A DNA stretch of 64,000 bases from Buchnera aphidicola (Brachycaudus cardui) (GTDB taxonomy: Bacteria; Pseudomonadota; Gammaproteobacteria; Enterobacterales; Enterobacteriaceae): positions 315,363-379,362 of the forward strand of contig NZ_CP034879.1 in assembly GCF_005081945.1 (NCBI RefSeq), given 5' to 3'. The translations under genes and the position numbers were made by a program. The notes beneath the pieces were generated by a model. It saw nothing but the letters and a program-made list of their open reading frames with translations, did no database searches and was not told the DNA's origin. Below, piece by piece: positions 1 through 8,938 of the stretch; position 1 is the first letter of the stretch, and the number at the start of each line of letters is the position of its first letter.

Positions 1-1
1 T

Positions 2-568
2 AATGTCGTTTCTGCATTAAAAATAATTTTAGATGAACATGGTTTTGGTTTATCAAAACGCCGAATTACTGTGTCCACTTCTGGAATAGTGCCAGCATTA
101 GATAAATTAAGAAATATGATTGATGTTGGTCTAGCAATTTCTTTACATGCTTCTAATGATTCTATTAGAGATACTCTTATGCCTATTAATAAAAAATATA
201 ATATTGCATCTCTATTATATTCAGCATTAAAATATTTTAAATGTTCTAACGCTAATAGAGGTGGAATTACAATAGAATATGTTATGTTAAAAGGAATTAA
301 TGATTCTAACAAAAACGCTGAACAATTGGCTAATTTATTAAAAAATATACCTAGTAAAATTAATCTTATTCCTTGGAACTCTTTTATAGGTTCATCTTTT
401 ATATGTAGTGATATTAATCGAATTAATATTTTTGCAAAAATTTTAAGAAATAAAGGTTTTACTACAGTTATTAGAAAGAATAGAGGAAAGGATATTAATG
501 CTGCATGCGGTCAACTGACTGGAAACGTAATTAATCGCTTTAATATAGTTAATTATTCTAATAAATAA
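2..568 (+). CDS. rlmN: 23S rRNA/tRNA adenine-C2 methyltransferase RlmN (3' part, cut by window edge)
   Basis: RlmN is a radical-SAM enzyme that methylates C2 of A2503 in 23S rRNA and A37 of some tRNAs. The reading frame is open from base 2, so the gene begins before the window and only about 188 C-terminal codons are seen. The CxxxCxxC cluster motif would lie upstream. The visible part has the family blocks [31 protein letters not shown] and TIEYVMLKG, and ends with AACGQLTG, which holds the methyl-carrying cysteine. It ends 104 bases before ispG. In E. coli rodZ and pilW lie between rlmN and ispG and are absent here. An internal ATG at 71 is not the true start, because conserved sequence continues upstream of it. 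Confidence 0.95.
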   Translation, partial: NVVSALKIILDEHGFGLSKRRITVSTSGIVPALDKLRNMIDVGLAISLHASNDSIRDTLMPINKKYNIASLLYSALKYFKCSNANRGGITIEYVMLKGINDSNKNAEQLANLLKNIPSKINLIPWNSFIGSSFICSDINRINIFAKILRNKGFTTVIRKNRGKDINAACGQLTGNVINRFNIVNYSNK

Positions 569-672
569 TAATTTATTACATTCTATGTTAATAATGTGTA
601 ATTTAATTAAGTAGTAATATAATTTATTATTCACATGCTATTTTATACAAAATAAAATTTATTTAAAACAAT

Positions 673-1770
673 ATGAATAAATATAAAAATATTTCTAGAA
701 GAAAATCTGATCGAATTTATGTAGGTACAGTTCCTATTGGAAATAATGCACCTATTTCAGTTCAATCTATGACTAATACTCGTACAACAAATAGTTTTCA
801 AACTATTCAACAAATTTTAGAATTACAAAAATTCGGTGCAGATATTGTGCGTGTTTCTATACCTAATTTAGAAGCTGCAGAGTCATTTAAAGTTATTAAG
901 AAAAAAGTACGAGTTCCATTAATAGCAGATATACATTTTGATTATAGATTAGCTTTAAAAGCGGTAAAATATGGAGCGGATTGTTTAAGAATCAATCCTG
1001 GAAATATTGGAAATAAAAAAAGAATATCAGAAATTATTAAATGTGTAAAAGACAAAAACATACCGATTCGTATTGGTGTAAACGCAGGATCACTAGAAAA
1101 AGATATATTAAAAAAATATAGCATTCCGACTCCAGAAGCTTTAGTAGAATCAGCTATGAGGCATATTGAATATTTTGATGCTTTAAATTTTAATCAATTT
1201 AAAGTTAGTGTAAAAGCATCTAATGTATTTTTAGCTGTAGAAGCTTATCGAATGTTAGGGAAAAAAGTTACACAACCATTGCATATTGGCATAACAGAAG
1301 CAGGAAGTTTAAGAAATGGAACGGTAAAATCTTCTATTGGTATTGCTTTATTATTATTAGAAGGTATTGGTGATACATTACGAATTTCATTAGCAGCAGA
1401 TCCTGTTGAAGAAGTAAAAATAGGGTATGATATTTTACAAGTTTTAGGTATAAGATCTAGGGGTGTTAACTTTATTGCTTGTCCTACTTGTTCTAGACAA
1501 GAATTTGATGTCATTAAAACAGTAAATCAATTAGAACAAAAATTAGAAGATGTTTCTACTCCTATTGACGTATCTATCATTGGATGTATTGTTAATGGAA
1601 TAGGTGAAGCTAAAATAGCAACATTAGGATTAACAGGCGGTTGTAAAAAAAGTGCTATTTATGAAGATGGTGTACGTCAAAAAAATAAATTAAATAATGA
1701 AAAAATTATCGAACAAATGGAAATAAAAATTCGAGAAAAAATAAAAAAAATAAATGAATTAAAAAAATAA
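673..1770 (+). CDS. ispG: 4-hydroxy-3-methylbut-2-enyl diphosphate synthase (flavodoxin)
   Basis: IspG (GcpE) reduces methylerythritol cyclodiphosphate to HMBDP, the penultimate step of the MEP isoprenoid pathway, using a 4Fe-4S cluster and flavodoxin. At 365 aa it is close to the E. coli length. The N-terminal TIM barrel shows VQSMTNT and [10 protein letters not shown]. The cluster ligands are the two Cys of [10 protein letters not shown] (near residues 271 and 274) and the Cys of [11 protein letters not shown] (near 305). It lies 45 bases upstream of hisS, as in E. coli, and the two are probably cotranscribed. The flavodoxin gene fldA in this window is a likely electron donor (inference). 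Confidence 0.97.
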   Translation: MNKYKNISRRKSDRIYVGTVPIGNNAPISVQSMTNTRTTNSFQTIQQILELQKFGADIVRVSIPNLEAAESFKVIKKKVRVPLIADIHFDYRLALKAVKYGADCLRINPGNIGNKKRISEIIKCVKDKNIPIRIGVNAGSLEKDILKKYSIPTPEALVESAMRHIEYFDALNFNQFKVSVKASNVFLAVEAYRMLGKKVTQPLHIGITEAGSLRNGTVKSSIGIALLLLEGIGDTLRISLAADPVEEVKIGYDILQVLGIRSRGVNFIACPTCSRQEFDVIKTVNQLEQKLEDVSTPIDVSIIGCIVNGIGEAKIATLGLTGGCKKSAIYEDGVRQKNKLNNEKIIEQMEIKIREKIKKINELKK

Positions 1771-1815
1771 TACTTAATTCATCTTTATTAGATTATTGGA
1801 AAACAAGAGAAAATA

Positions 1816-3087
1816 GTGAATAAAGAAATTAAATCAATTAGAGGAATGCATGATTATCTTCCAGAAGAATTAAAACTTTGGAATTACATAGAAACTATTT
1901 TAAAAGAAGTTTTATCTAGCTATTGTTATTTGGAAATTAGATTACCTTTATTAGAAAAAACTGAAATATTTAAAAGAGCTATTGGTTGTATTACTGATGT
2001 AATTGAAAAAGAAATGTATTCTTTTAATGACCGGAAAGGTAATAGCTTAACTTTACGTCCAGAAGGTACTGTAGGATGCGTACGTGCTATAATACAAAAT
2101 CATTTATTACATAAAAAAAATAACAGATTTTGGTATTTAGGACCTATGTTTCGATATGAAAGACCACAAAAAGGACGTTATCGTCAATTTTATCAATTAG
2201 GTGCTGAAGCCTTTGGAGTAGATACAGAAGATATTGATTTAGAAATGATTTTAATGACTAATCGTTTATGGAAAATAATAGGTATTAATGCATATATAAA
2301 ATTAGAGATTAATTCTATTGGTTCTCAAAAAGATCGATTTCAATATAAAAAAGCATTAGTAATTTTCCTTAAAAAATATGAACATTTATTAGATGTAGAC
2401 TGTAGAAGAAGACTATATACTAATCCTTTAAGGATTTTAGATTCTAAAAACAAAGAAGTACAAAAAATACTACAAGAAGCTCCTTTATTAAGTAAATATA
2501 TTGATATTTCTTCGACTAATCATTTTAAAAATTTATGTAGTATGATTACTGATCATGGAATAAAATATACATATAATCAAAACTTAGTAAGAGGATTAGA
2601 TTATTATAATAATACTGTTTTTGAATGGAAAAGTAATTATTTAGGTTCGCAAAATACTGTTTGTGCAGGAGGAAGATACGATTCTTTAATTGAAGAAATG
2701 GGAGGAAAAAAAACATCTGCTATAGGTTTTGCAATAGGAATAGAACGTTTAGTATTACTAATAAAAACATTAAATATTTTTTATGAAAAAATAGAAGATA
2801 TTAATATTTATATTATTTTTATAGGAGAAGAAAATAAATATTATGCTATACATTTATCTGAAGAGATTAGAAATTTATATCCAAAATTAAAAATATTTAT
2901 TGATTTTTTAAATCAAAATCTTCAAAAAAAAATAAAAAACGCTATAAATTCTTCCGCAAAAATTGCTATTATAATAAGTTCTAATAAAATACAAGAAAAA
3001 AGCTTTTTAATTAAAGATTTAAAGAATAAAAAAGAATACTATCTTTTAAAAAATCAAATCTTATTAAAGATTAAACAATTTTTTTAA
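1816..3087 (+). CDS. hisS: Histidyl-tRNA synthetase
   Basis: Class II aminoacyl-tRNA synthetase that charges tRNA-His. It has 423 aa, against 424 in E. coli. Motif 2 is in [20 protein letters not shown], the histidine-specific block is [15 protein letters not shown], and motif 3 is [11 protein letters not shown]. The C-terminal anticodon-binding domain follows, from about residue 325. The start is a GTG at 1816, because translation from it ([16 protein letters not shown]) aligns with the family N-terminus and no ATG fits better. The yfgM and bamB genes that follow hisS in E. coli are missing, and glyA comes next after 37 bases. Confidence 0.97.
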   Translation: MNKEIKSIRGMHDYLPEELKLWNYIETILKEVLSSYCYLEIRLPLLEKTEIFKRAIGCITDVIEKEMYSFNDRKGNSLTLRPEGTVGCVRAIIQNHLLHKKNNRFWYLGPMFRYERPQKGRYRQFYQLGAEAFGVDTEDIDLEMILMTNRLWKIIGINAYIKLEINSIGSQKDRFQYKKALVIFLKKYEHLLDVDCRRRLYTNPLRILDSKNKEVQKILQEAPLLSKYIDISSTNHFKNLCSMITDHGIKYTYNQNLVRGLDYYNNTVFEWKSNYLGSQNTVCAGGRYDSLIEEMGGKKTSAIGFAIGIERLVLLIKTLNIFYEKIEDINIYIIFIGEENKYYAIHLSEEIRNLYPKLKIFIDFLNQNLQKKIKNAINSSAKIAIIISSNKIQEKSFLIKDLKNKKEYYLLKNQILLKIKQFF

Positions 3088-3124
3088 ACTTGTATAATAT
3101 ATATTTATATTTTTTAGGAGAAAC

Positions 3125-4378
3125 ATGTTTAATTCTAACATAGAATTTTCAAAATATGATCCAGAATTATGGTCTACTATAGAAAAAGAGAATAAAAGAC
3201 AAGAGCTTCATATAGAATTAATTGCGTCTGAAAATTATACTAGCCGTTATGTCATGCATGCCCAAGGATCACAATTAACAAATAAATATGCAGAAGGTTA
3301 TCCTAATAAAAGATATTATGGTGGATGTAAATATGTAGATATAATTGAAGAATTAGCAATTAATCGTGCTAAAAAATTATTTAATGCTGATTATGTTAAT
3401 GTTCAACCTCATTCTGGATCTCAAGCTAATTTTGCTGTTTATACAGCACTTTTAAATCCTGGTGATACAATATTAGGTATGAGATTATCGCATGGCGGTC
3501 ATTTAACACATGGTTCTCCTGTAAATTTTTCAGGTAAAATATATAATGTTATTTCATATGGAGTAGATCTTAATGGTCACATTAATTATGAAGAATTATT
3601 ATATCTAGCTAAGAAATACAAGCCAAAAATGATTATTGGTGGATTTTCAGCATATTCTGGAATTTGTAACTGGAAAAAAATGCGTGAAATTGCAGATGAA
3701 GTTGATGCATATTTTATAGTTGATATGGCTCATATTGCTGGTTTAGTTGCAGCAAAAATTTATCCTAATCCAATTAGTTATGCACATGTTGTCACTAGTA
3801 CCACTCATAAAACATTAGCAGGACCAAGAGGGGGGTTAATTCTTGCTCAAGGTGGTAATGAAGCTTTATATAAAAAATTAAATTTATCAGTTTTTCCTGG
3901 TGCACAAGGAGGTCCATTGATGCACGTAATTGCAGGAAAAGCAGTTGCATTTAAAGAAGCTTTAGAACCAGAATTTATAAAATATCAAAAACAGATAGTT
4001 AAAAATGCAAAAAAAATGGTTCAATCTTTTTTATTAAACGGATATAAGATAATTTCTGGAGAAACTTATAATCATTTATTTTTAATTGATTTAACTAATA
4101 AAAAATTAACAGGAAAAGATGCTGATATAGCTTTAAGTAAAGCGAATATCACTGTTAATAAAAATACTATACCTAATGATTTAAAAAGTCCTTTTATTAC
4201 TTCAGGAATTCGTATTGGAACGTCTGCTGTCACTAGAAGAGGATTTAAAGAAGAAGAAGTTGCTAAAGTTGCAGACTGGATCGTTAATATTTTAAATGAT
4301 GTTAATGACAAAAATAATATTATTAATATTAAAAGTAAAGTATTAGAAATTTGTACAAAATATCCAGTTTATATTTGA
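3125..4378 (+). CDS. glyA: Serine hydroxymethyltransferase
   Basis: PLP enzyme that interconverts serine and glycine and loads one-carbon units on tetrahydrofolate. The length is 417 aa, as in E. coli. The PLP lysine is in [14 protein letters not shown] (near residue 229). Other family blocks are [27 protein letters not shown] and [12 protein letters not shown] clear ribosome-binding site (taggag) sits 5 bases before the ATG. It faces bioD, and the two genes share a short hairpin at 4403-4421. Confidence 0.98.
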   Translation: MFNSNIEFSKYDPELWSTIEKENKRQELHIELIASENYTSRYVMHAQGSQLTNKYAEGYPNKRYYGGCKYVDIIEELAINRAKKLFNADYVNVQPHSGSQANFAVYTALLNPGDTILGMRLSHGGHLTHGSPVNFSGKIYNVISYGVDLNGHINYEELLYLAKKYKPKMIIGGFSAYSGICNWKKMREIADEVDAYFIVDMAHIAGLVAAKIYPNPISYAHVVTSTTHKTLAGPRGGLILAQGGNEALYKKLNLSVFPGAQGGPLMHVIAGKAVAFKEALEPEFIKYQKQIVKNAKKMVQSFLLNGYKIISGETYNHLFLIDLTNKKLTGKDADIALSKANITVNKNTIPNDLKSPFITSGIRIGTSAVTRRGFKEEEVAKVADWIVNILNDVNDKNNIINIKSKVLEICTKYPVYI

Positions 4379-4402
4379 TTTAATTAAAAAATTTAGATAA
4401 AT

Positions 4403-4421
4403 CTATCTTTATTAAAGATAG
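4403..4421. terminator. Short hairpin between convergent glyA and bioD
   Basis: Perfect 8-bp inverted repeat ctatcttt / aaagatag with a 3-base loop, 25 bases after the glyA stop and 51 bases after the bioD stop. The pairs are mostly A-T, so the structure is weak. The position between convergent genes suits a two-way terminator. Confidence 0.45.
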
Positions 4422-4471
4422 TATTAATAATTTATAAAAAAATAATATTGATAAAAAATTTTTAACCGTAA

Positions 4472-5143
4472 TTAAGGTAATCTAATCTTTATTGTTTCAA
4501 TATTAATGTGATTCTTATTATAAAAATAAGGAATTATACCTAGTAATGGGGATTTTATATAATTTAACAAAGTTTGGATGTAATATATATGATATCTATC
4601 ATTAGGCAATATATAATTAGCAATCCAACCGCCACATCGTAGTTTATCTGAAAGAATAGCTTTTTCTGTTAAAATAGCATGATTTATACATCCTAACTTT
4701 ATTCCAACAATCATAATAACAGTTAGTTGTTCTTTTTTGACCCAATCAGAAAAAGTATGATTATAAGATAAAGGAGTATACCATCCACCAGCACCTTCGA
4801 TTAGAATCCAATTGCTTTTTGTTGCAATATTTTTTAAACCTAAAGATAACTCTTTCATTTGAATAGTTTTTTTTTGAACTTGACTTAAAATATGAGGAGG
4901 AGCACTTTCTACAAATGTAATAGGGTTAACTTCTTTATAACTTAAAGTTATAGAACTATTCTTTTTAAGAATTACTGTATCATTATTAATGATACCATAT
5001 GACTCTTTTTTAGATCCAGAAGATACAGGTTTATATCCTGCTGTATTATATCCTACTTGCGTTGCTTTTTGTAACAGAATACTACTTACAAAAGTTTTAC
5101 CAATGTTTGTATCAGTTCCAGTAATAAAAAATTTTTTAATCAT
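4472..5143 (-). CDS. bioD: Dethiobiotin synthetase
   Basis: BioD closes the ureido ring of diaminopelargonate with CO2 and ATP to give dethiobiotin, the step between BioA and BioB. It has 223 aa, close to E. coli (about 225). The P-loop is GTDTNIGKTFVSS at residues 8-20. The block LIEGAGGWYTPLS is the family's second nucleotide/substrate loop, and KPVSSG carries a substrate-binding Lys. It follows bioB on the minus strand after a 268-base spacer that in E. coli would hold bioF and bioC. The last few residues look frayed compared with relatives. Confidence 0.95.
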   Translation of the reverse strand: MIKKFFITGTDTNIGKTFVSSILLQKATQVGYNTAGYKPVSSGSKKESYGIINNDTVILKKNSSITLSYKEVNPITFVESAPPHILSQVQKKTIQMKELSLGLKNIATKSNWILIEGAGGWYTPLSYNHTFSDWVKKEQLTVIMIVGIKLGCINHAILTEKAILSDKLRCGGWIANYILPNDRYHIYYIQTLLNYIKSPLLGIIPYFYNKNHINIETIKIRLP

Positions 5144-5242
5144 ATTTTTATCTTATTTTAATGAATTATTAAAAAATAAATAAAATGAATTCTATAAAGA
5201 ATTATGGATGATATAATAGTATTTAGCATTCTATATATGATT

Positions 5243-5310
5243 GAGTAACTCAATAAATTTAGTTTTGTGTATTTTATAAAATAGCACATAACTATAATAT
5301 TGAGTTACTC
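5243..5310. repeat. 13-bp inverted repeat in the bioB-bioD spacer
   Basis: The arms gagtaactcaata (5243-5255) and tattgagttactc (5298-5310) are exact reverse complements around a 42-base loop. Each arm is itself nearly palindromic. A 12-base direct repeat gatgatataata lies outside each arm (5207-5218 and 5313-5324). It may end bioB transcripts or be a leftover of the deletion that removed bioF and bioC. The function is not known. Confidence 0.5.
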
Positions 5311-5411
5311 TAGATGATATAATATAAATTATATTATTCTAAAATAAAATATTTATTAAATACATATTTTGGTTTAAAAAATAAAATTACTTAATAATAT
5401 ATTTTTTTATA

Positions 5412-6443
5412 TTATGATATTGCTGCATTATAATATTTATTATTTTTAATTTTTGATGAATTCATAATAGAATTATATTTATTTTTTTCTGATATATTTT
5501 GTTTTATGTACTCAGGATTTAAATTTAATTTTTTTAACAACTTCAAATCAATTTCTTCTTCTGGATTTCCTGCAGTTAGTAACTTACATCCATAAAAAAT
5601 AGAATTTGCTCCAGCCATAAAACACATTGCTTGAGTTTGATCATTCATATTTTGACGGCCAGCAGATAATCTAATATAAGATTGTGGCATCATAATACGA
5701 GCAGCAGCAATAATTCTAATGAATTCGAATGGTTCTATATTTTCATTATTTTCCATAGGTGTTCCGGGAATTTTAACTAACATATTAATAGGGATACTTT
5801 CTGGTTGAACAGATAAATTAGATAATTCCATTAATAATTCCATTCGATCTTGTACTTTCTCTCCTAAACCCATGATACCACCAGAGCAAATTTTCATACC
5901 AGCATTGCGAACTATATTTAAAGTATCTAGTCGTTCTTGGTATGTTCGTGTAGTAACAACATTACTGTAAAAATTACGCGATGTATCCAAATTATGATTA
6001 TAAAAATCTAATCCTGCATTAGCTAATTTTTTTGCTTGTAAACTATTTAAAGTACCCAAAGTCATACAAGTTTCCATACCCATTAATTTTATTTCTTTAA
6101 TAATTTTTTCTAAATAAGGTATATCTTTTTCTTGAGGATTTTTCCAAGCTGCACCCATACAAAATCGACTAGAACCTGAAGCTTTTGCTTTTTTTGCAGC
6201 ATTAATAATTGTTTCTATCTCTAATAACGGTTCTTTTTTTAAGCCTGTTTTATACCTAGCACTTTGTGGACAGTATTTACAATCTTCTGGGCATGCACCT
6301 GTTTTTATTGAAAGGAGTGTACTAATTTGTAGTATATTTGGATTAAAATATTCCCTGTGTTTTTTTTGAGCTTGAAACATAAGATCAAAAAATGGTTTTT
6401 TAAAAAGTTTTTTTGTTTCTTCTAGAGTCCATTTTTTTTTCAT
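5412..6443 (-). CDS. bioB: Biotin synthase
   Basis: Radical-SAM enzyme that inserts sulfur into dethiobiotin, the last step of biotin synthesis. It has 343 aa, against 346 in E. coli. The 4Fe-4S ligands are Cys51, Cys55 and Cys58 in [10 protein letters not shown]. The block [11 protein letters not shown] carries the Arg that bonds the 2Fe-2S cluster, and [11 protein letters not shown] is also typical. The start codon at 6443 is preceded by a ggaga ribosome-binding site. It is divergent from bioA across 77 bases, as in E. coli. Confidence 0.97.
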   Translation of the reverse strand: MKKKWTLEETKKLFKKPFFDLMFQAQKKHREYFNPNILQISTLLSIKTGACPEDCKYCPQSARYKTGLKKEPLLEIETIINAAKKAKASGSSRFCMGAAWKNPQEKDIPYLEKIIKEIKLMGMETCMTLGTLNSLQAKKLANAGLDFYNHNLDTSRNFYSNVVTTRTYQERLDTLNIVRNAGMKICSGGIMGLGEKVQDRMELLMELSNLSVQPESIPINMLVKIPGTPMENNENIEPFEFIRIIAAARIMMPQSYIRLSAGRQNMNDQTQAMCFMAGANSIFYGCKLLTAGNPEEEIDLKLLKKLNLNPEYIKQNISEKNKYNSIMNSSKIKNNKYYNAAIS

Positions 6444-6520
6444 ATTATCTCCAAAAAAAATTATGATTTTGTTGTATTAAAGGTTTATACTAGATCATTG
6501 AATATTTTGATATATAAATA

Positions 6521-7819
6521 ATGATGAGTCAATCTGATACAATTTTTGATTATAAACATATTTGGCATCCTTATTCACCGATGATTAATCCGATTCCTTC
6601 TTATTCTGTTATATCTGCTAAAGGGGTTTATTTAAAACTCAAAAATAAAAAAAATATAATAGATGGCATGTCTTCATGGTGGTCTGCAATACACGGTTAT
6701 AACCATCCTTTTTTAAATCGAGCGTTAAAGAAGCAAATAAAAAAAATGTCTCATGTTATGTTTGGAGGAATTACACATCCTCCTGCTATCGCACTTTGTC
6801 GACAATTAATTGCATTAACACCAAAAAAATTAGAATGTATTTTCCTTTCTGATTCTGGATCAGTAGCTATCGAAGTAGCAATAAAAATGTTAATACAATA
6901 TTGGCAATCATTAGGTCAAAAAAGAAAACAATTTTTAACTATTCGAAATGGATATCATGGTGATACTTTTGCTGCTATGTCAGTTTCTGATCCTAAAAAT
7001 TCTTTTCATAAAATATATAACAATTTATTACCAAATAATTTATTTGCAGATGCACCAGTGTCTTCTTTTCATAAAAAATGGCAGAAAAACGATCTTATAT
7101 CTTTCAAAAAAATAATAGAAGAAAACTCATTAAAAATAGCAGGAGTTATATTAGAACCTATAGTACAAGGTGTAGGAGGAATGAATTTTTATCATCCTAC
7201 ATATTTAAAAAAAATAAAAACTTTATGTAATGATCATCATATTCCACTTATTTTTGATGAAATTGCAACAGGTTTTGGTCGTACTGGAAGACTTTTTGCT
7301 TTCGAACATGCTGATGTTACACCAGATATATTATGTTTAGGAAAATCTATTACTGGTGGAACAATAACTTTAGCTGCCACTTTAACATCACGACATATTG
7401 CTAATACTATCAGTATGAGTGAAGTGGGTTGTTTTATGCATGGCCCAACTTATATGGCAAATCCTTTAGCATGTGCTGTTGCAAACGCGAATATAAAAAT
7501 TTTAAAAACCAATCAATGGAAAACACAAGTAGATAAAATTGAAAAACAATTATCTCAAAATTTATTACCTTTAATTAATCATCCTTATGTTATTGATGTA
7601 CGTATATTAGGCGCTATTGGTGTAGTGGAATGTTCTCATTTAGTAAATATGTTTTTAATTCAAAAATTTTTTGTTGACAATGGTGTATGGATTCGACCAT
7701 TTAAAAAGTTAATCTATATTGTACCACCTTATATTATTAATCCTGATCAATTAAATAAGCTGACCAATGTTATAATTGAAGCTTTAGATAATAAGTCATT
7801 ATTTATATTAAATAGTTAA
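6521..7819 (+). CDS. bioA: Adenosylmethionine-8-amino-7-oxononanoate aminotransferase
   Basis: Class III PLP aminotransferase that makes diaminopelargonate from KAPA with S-adenosylmethionine as amino donor. It has 432 aa, against 429 in E. coli. IWHPYSPM at the N-terminus, GYHGDTFAAMSV and IFDEIATGFGRTG are family blocks, and the PLP Lys is in LCLGKSITGGT (near residue 274). The initiation site could be either of two adjacent ATG codons. It is divergent from bioB and convergent with pgl after 26 bases. Substrate must come from elsewhere, since bioF, bioC and bioH are not next to it. Confidence 0.96.
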   Translation: MMSQSDTIFDYKHIWHPYSPMINPIPSYSVISAKGVYLKLKNKKNIIDGMSSWWSAIHGYNHPFLNRALKKQIKKMSHVMFGGITHPPAIALCRQLIALTPKKLECIFLSDSGSVAIEVAIKMLIQYWQSLGQKRKQFLTIRNGYHGDTFAAMSVSDPKNSFHKIYNNLLPNNLFADAPVSSFHKKWQKNDLISFKKIIEENSLKIAGVILEPIVQGVGGMNFYHPTYLKKIKTLCNDHHIPLIFDEIATGFGRTGRLFAFEHADVTPDILCLGKSITGGTITLAATLTSRHIANTISMSEVGCFMHGPTYMANPLACAVANANIKILKTNQWKTQVDKIEKQLSQNLLPLINHPYVIDVRILGAIGVVECSHLVNMFLIQKFFVDNGVWIRPFKKLIYIVPPYIINPDQLNKLTNVIIEALDNKSLFILNS

Positions 7820-7845
7820 AATTAGAAAAAAATTTTAAAAATATA

Positions 7846-8856
7846 TTAATTTTTGTTAATTGTATGCATAAGTATCCATATTGGATTCGTACTAGTATTA
7901 TAGATATTAATTTTTTTTAATGTTCCATTTATCTGAGAAATACTATATAAAATAAATGTATTAGATTTTTCTCCAGTTACTATTAAATATGTATTATTAT
8001 CATTGATAGAAAAAGATCGGGGTTGTTCTACTGTTGGATAACTTTCAAAAAAAGTAATGTTATAATTCTTTTGATCAATATGAAATAAAGAAATAATATT
8101 TAAAAATCGATCAGAAGCATATAAAAAACGACCACATTGTGTGATATGAATATCAGAAGACCAATAGCGATCTGAAAGTACATTATTTAATATATTAATG
8201 TTTTGTATATTTTCTACTTGTATAATGTTATTTTTTTTATTTATTCTCCATACATCTATAGTTCCATTAAGTTCATTTATAGTATAAATAAAATCTTTAT
8301 TTGGATGAAATATAATATGACGTGGTCCAGAGTTTTTTTTAGTATGTAATAATTTCTGTTCAGTATTTTTTAATATTCCATGATCTGTTAAATGATATAG
8401 ATAAATGGTATCTTCCTTTAAAGACATAACAAATAAAATATTGTATTTATAATTTATTTTAGCAGAATGGCAACCTTCTATATTATAAATAATTTGTATT
8501 GGATTTTGAGGAATACCATATTTATTTAGCGGGCTAACACTAATACAATTAGAATTGTATGAGCTGCAAAATAAAAATTCTTTAGTATAGTTTAAAGAAA
8601 TATAATTTGGATTTCCAGGAATAAAACTTTCACTTTTTTTTTTCAAAAAACCATTATCATCAATACAGTATGTAATAATTCTATTATTAGGACGAATACC
8701 AGCGTATAACAAATTTTTACTCTTAATAATTTTAAGAGGTTGCACTTGACCATCTGTTATAACTGTTTGTATGAGATTCATTTCTCCATTTTTATATAAA
8801 TTCCATACTTCTATATTTTCACTAACTGAATTTGCAATATATACAACTTCTTTCAT
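7846..8856 (-). CDS. pgl: 6-phosphogluconolactonase (YbhE type)
   Basis: Seven-bladed propeller lactonase that hydrolyses 6-phosphogluconolactone in the oxidative pentose phosphate path, after Zwf (also in this window). It has 336 aa, against 331 in E. coli. Recognisable blocks are VYIANSVSENIEVW at the start, the repeated blade pattern, and SGPRHIIFHPNKDFIY in the middle. It lies 82 bases downstream of mfd on the same strand and converges on bioA. Confidence 0.92.
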   Translation of the reverse strand: MKEVVYIANSVSENIEVWNLYKNGEMNLIQTVITDGQVQPLKIIKSKNLLYAGIRPNNRIITYCIDDNGFLKKKSESFIPGNPNYISLNYTKEFLFCSSYNSNCISVSPLNKYGIPQNPIQIIYNIEGCHSAKINYKYNILFVMSLKEDTIYLYHLTDHGILKNTEQKLLHTKKNSGPRHIIFHPNKDFIYTINELNGTIDVWRINKKNNIIQVENIQNINILNNVLSDRYWSSDIHITQCGRFLYASDRFLNIISLFHIDQKNYNITFFESYPTVEQPRSFSINDNNTYLIVTGEKSNTFILYSISQINGTLKKINIYNTSTNPIWILMHTINKN

Positions 8857-8938
8857 ATAATTCCTTTAATATTTTTTGATAATTATGTCATATAAATTCT
8901 TTATATGATAATAAATTTTAATTAAAAATATTTTTTAA

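Noticed and set aside
6444-6520. BirA operator between bioB and bioA
   Set aside because: Only one half-site-like ggttta is visible, with no matching second half at the right distance.
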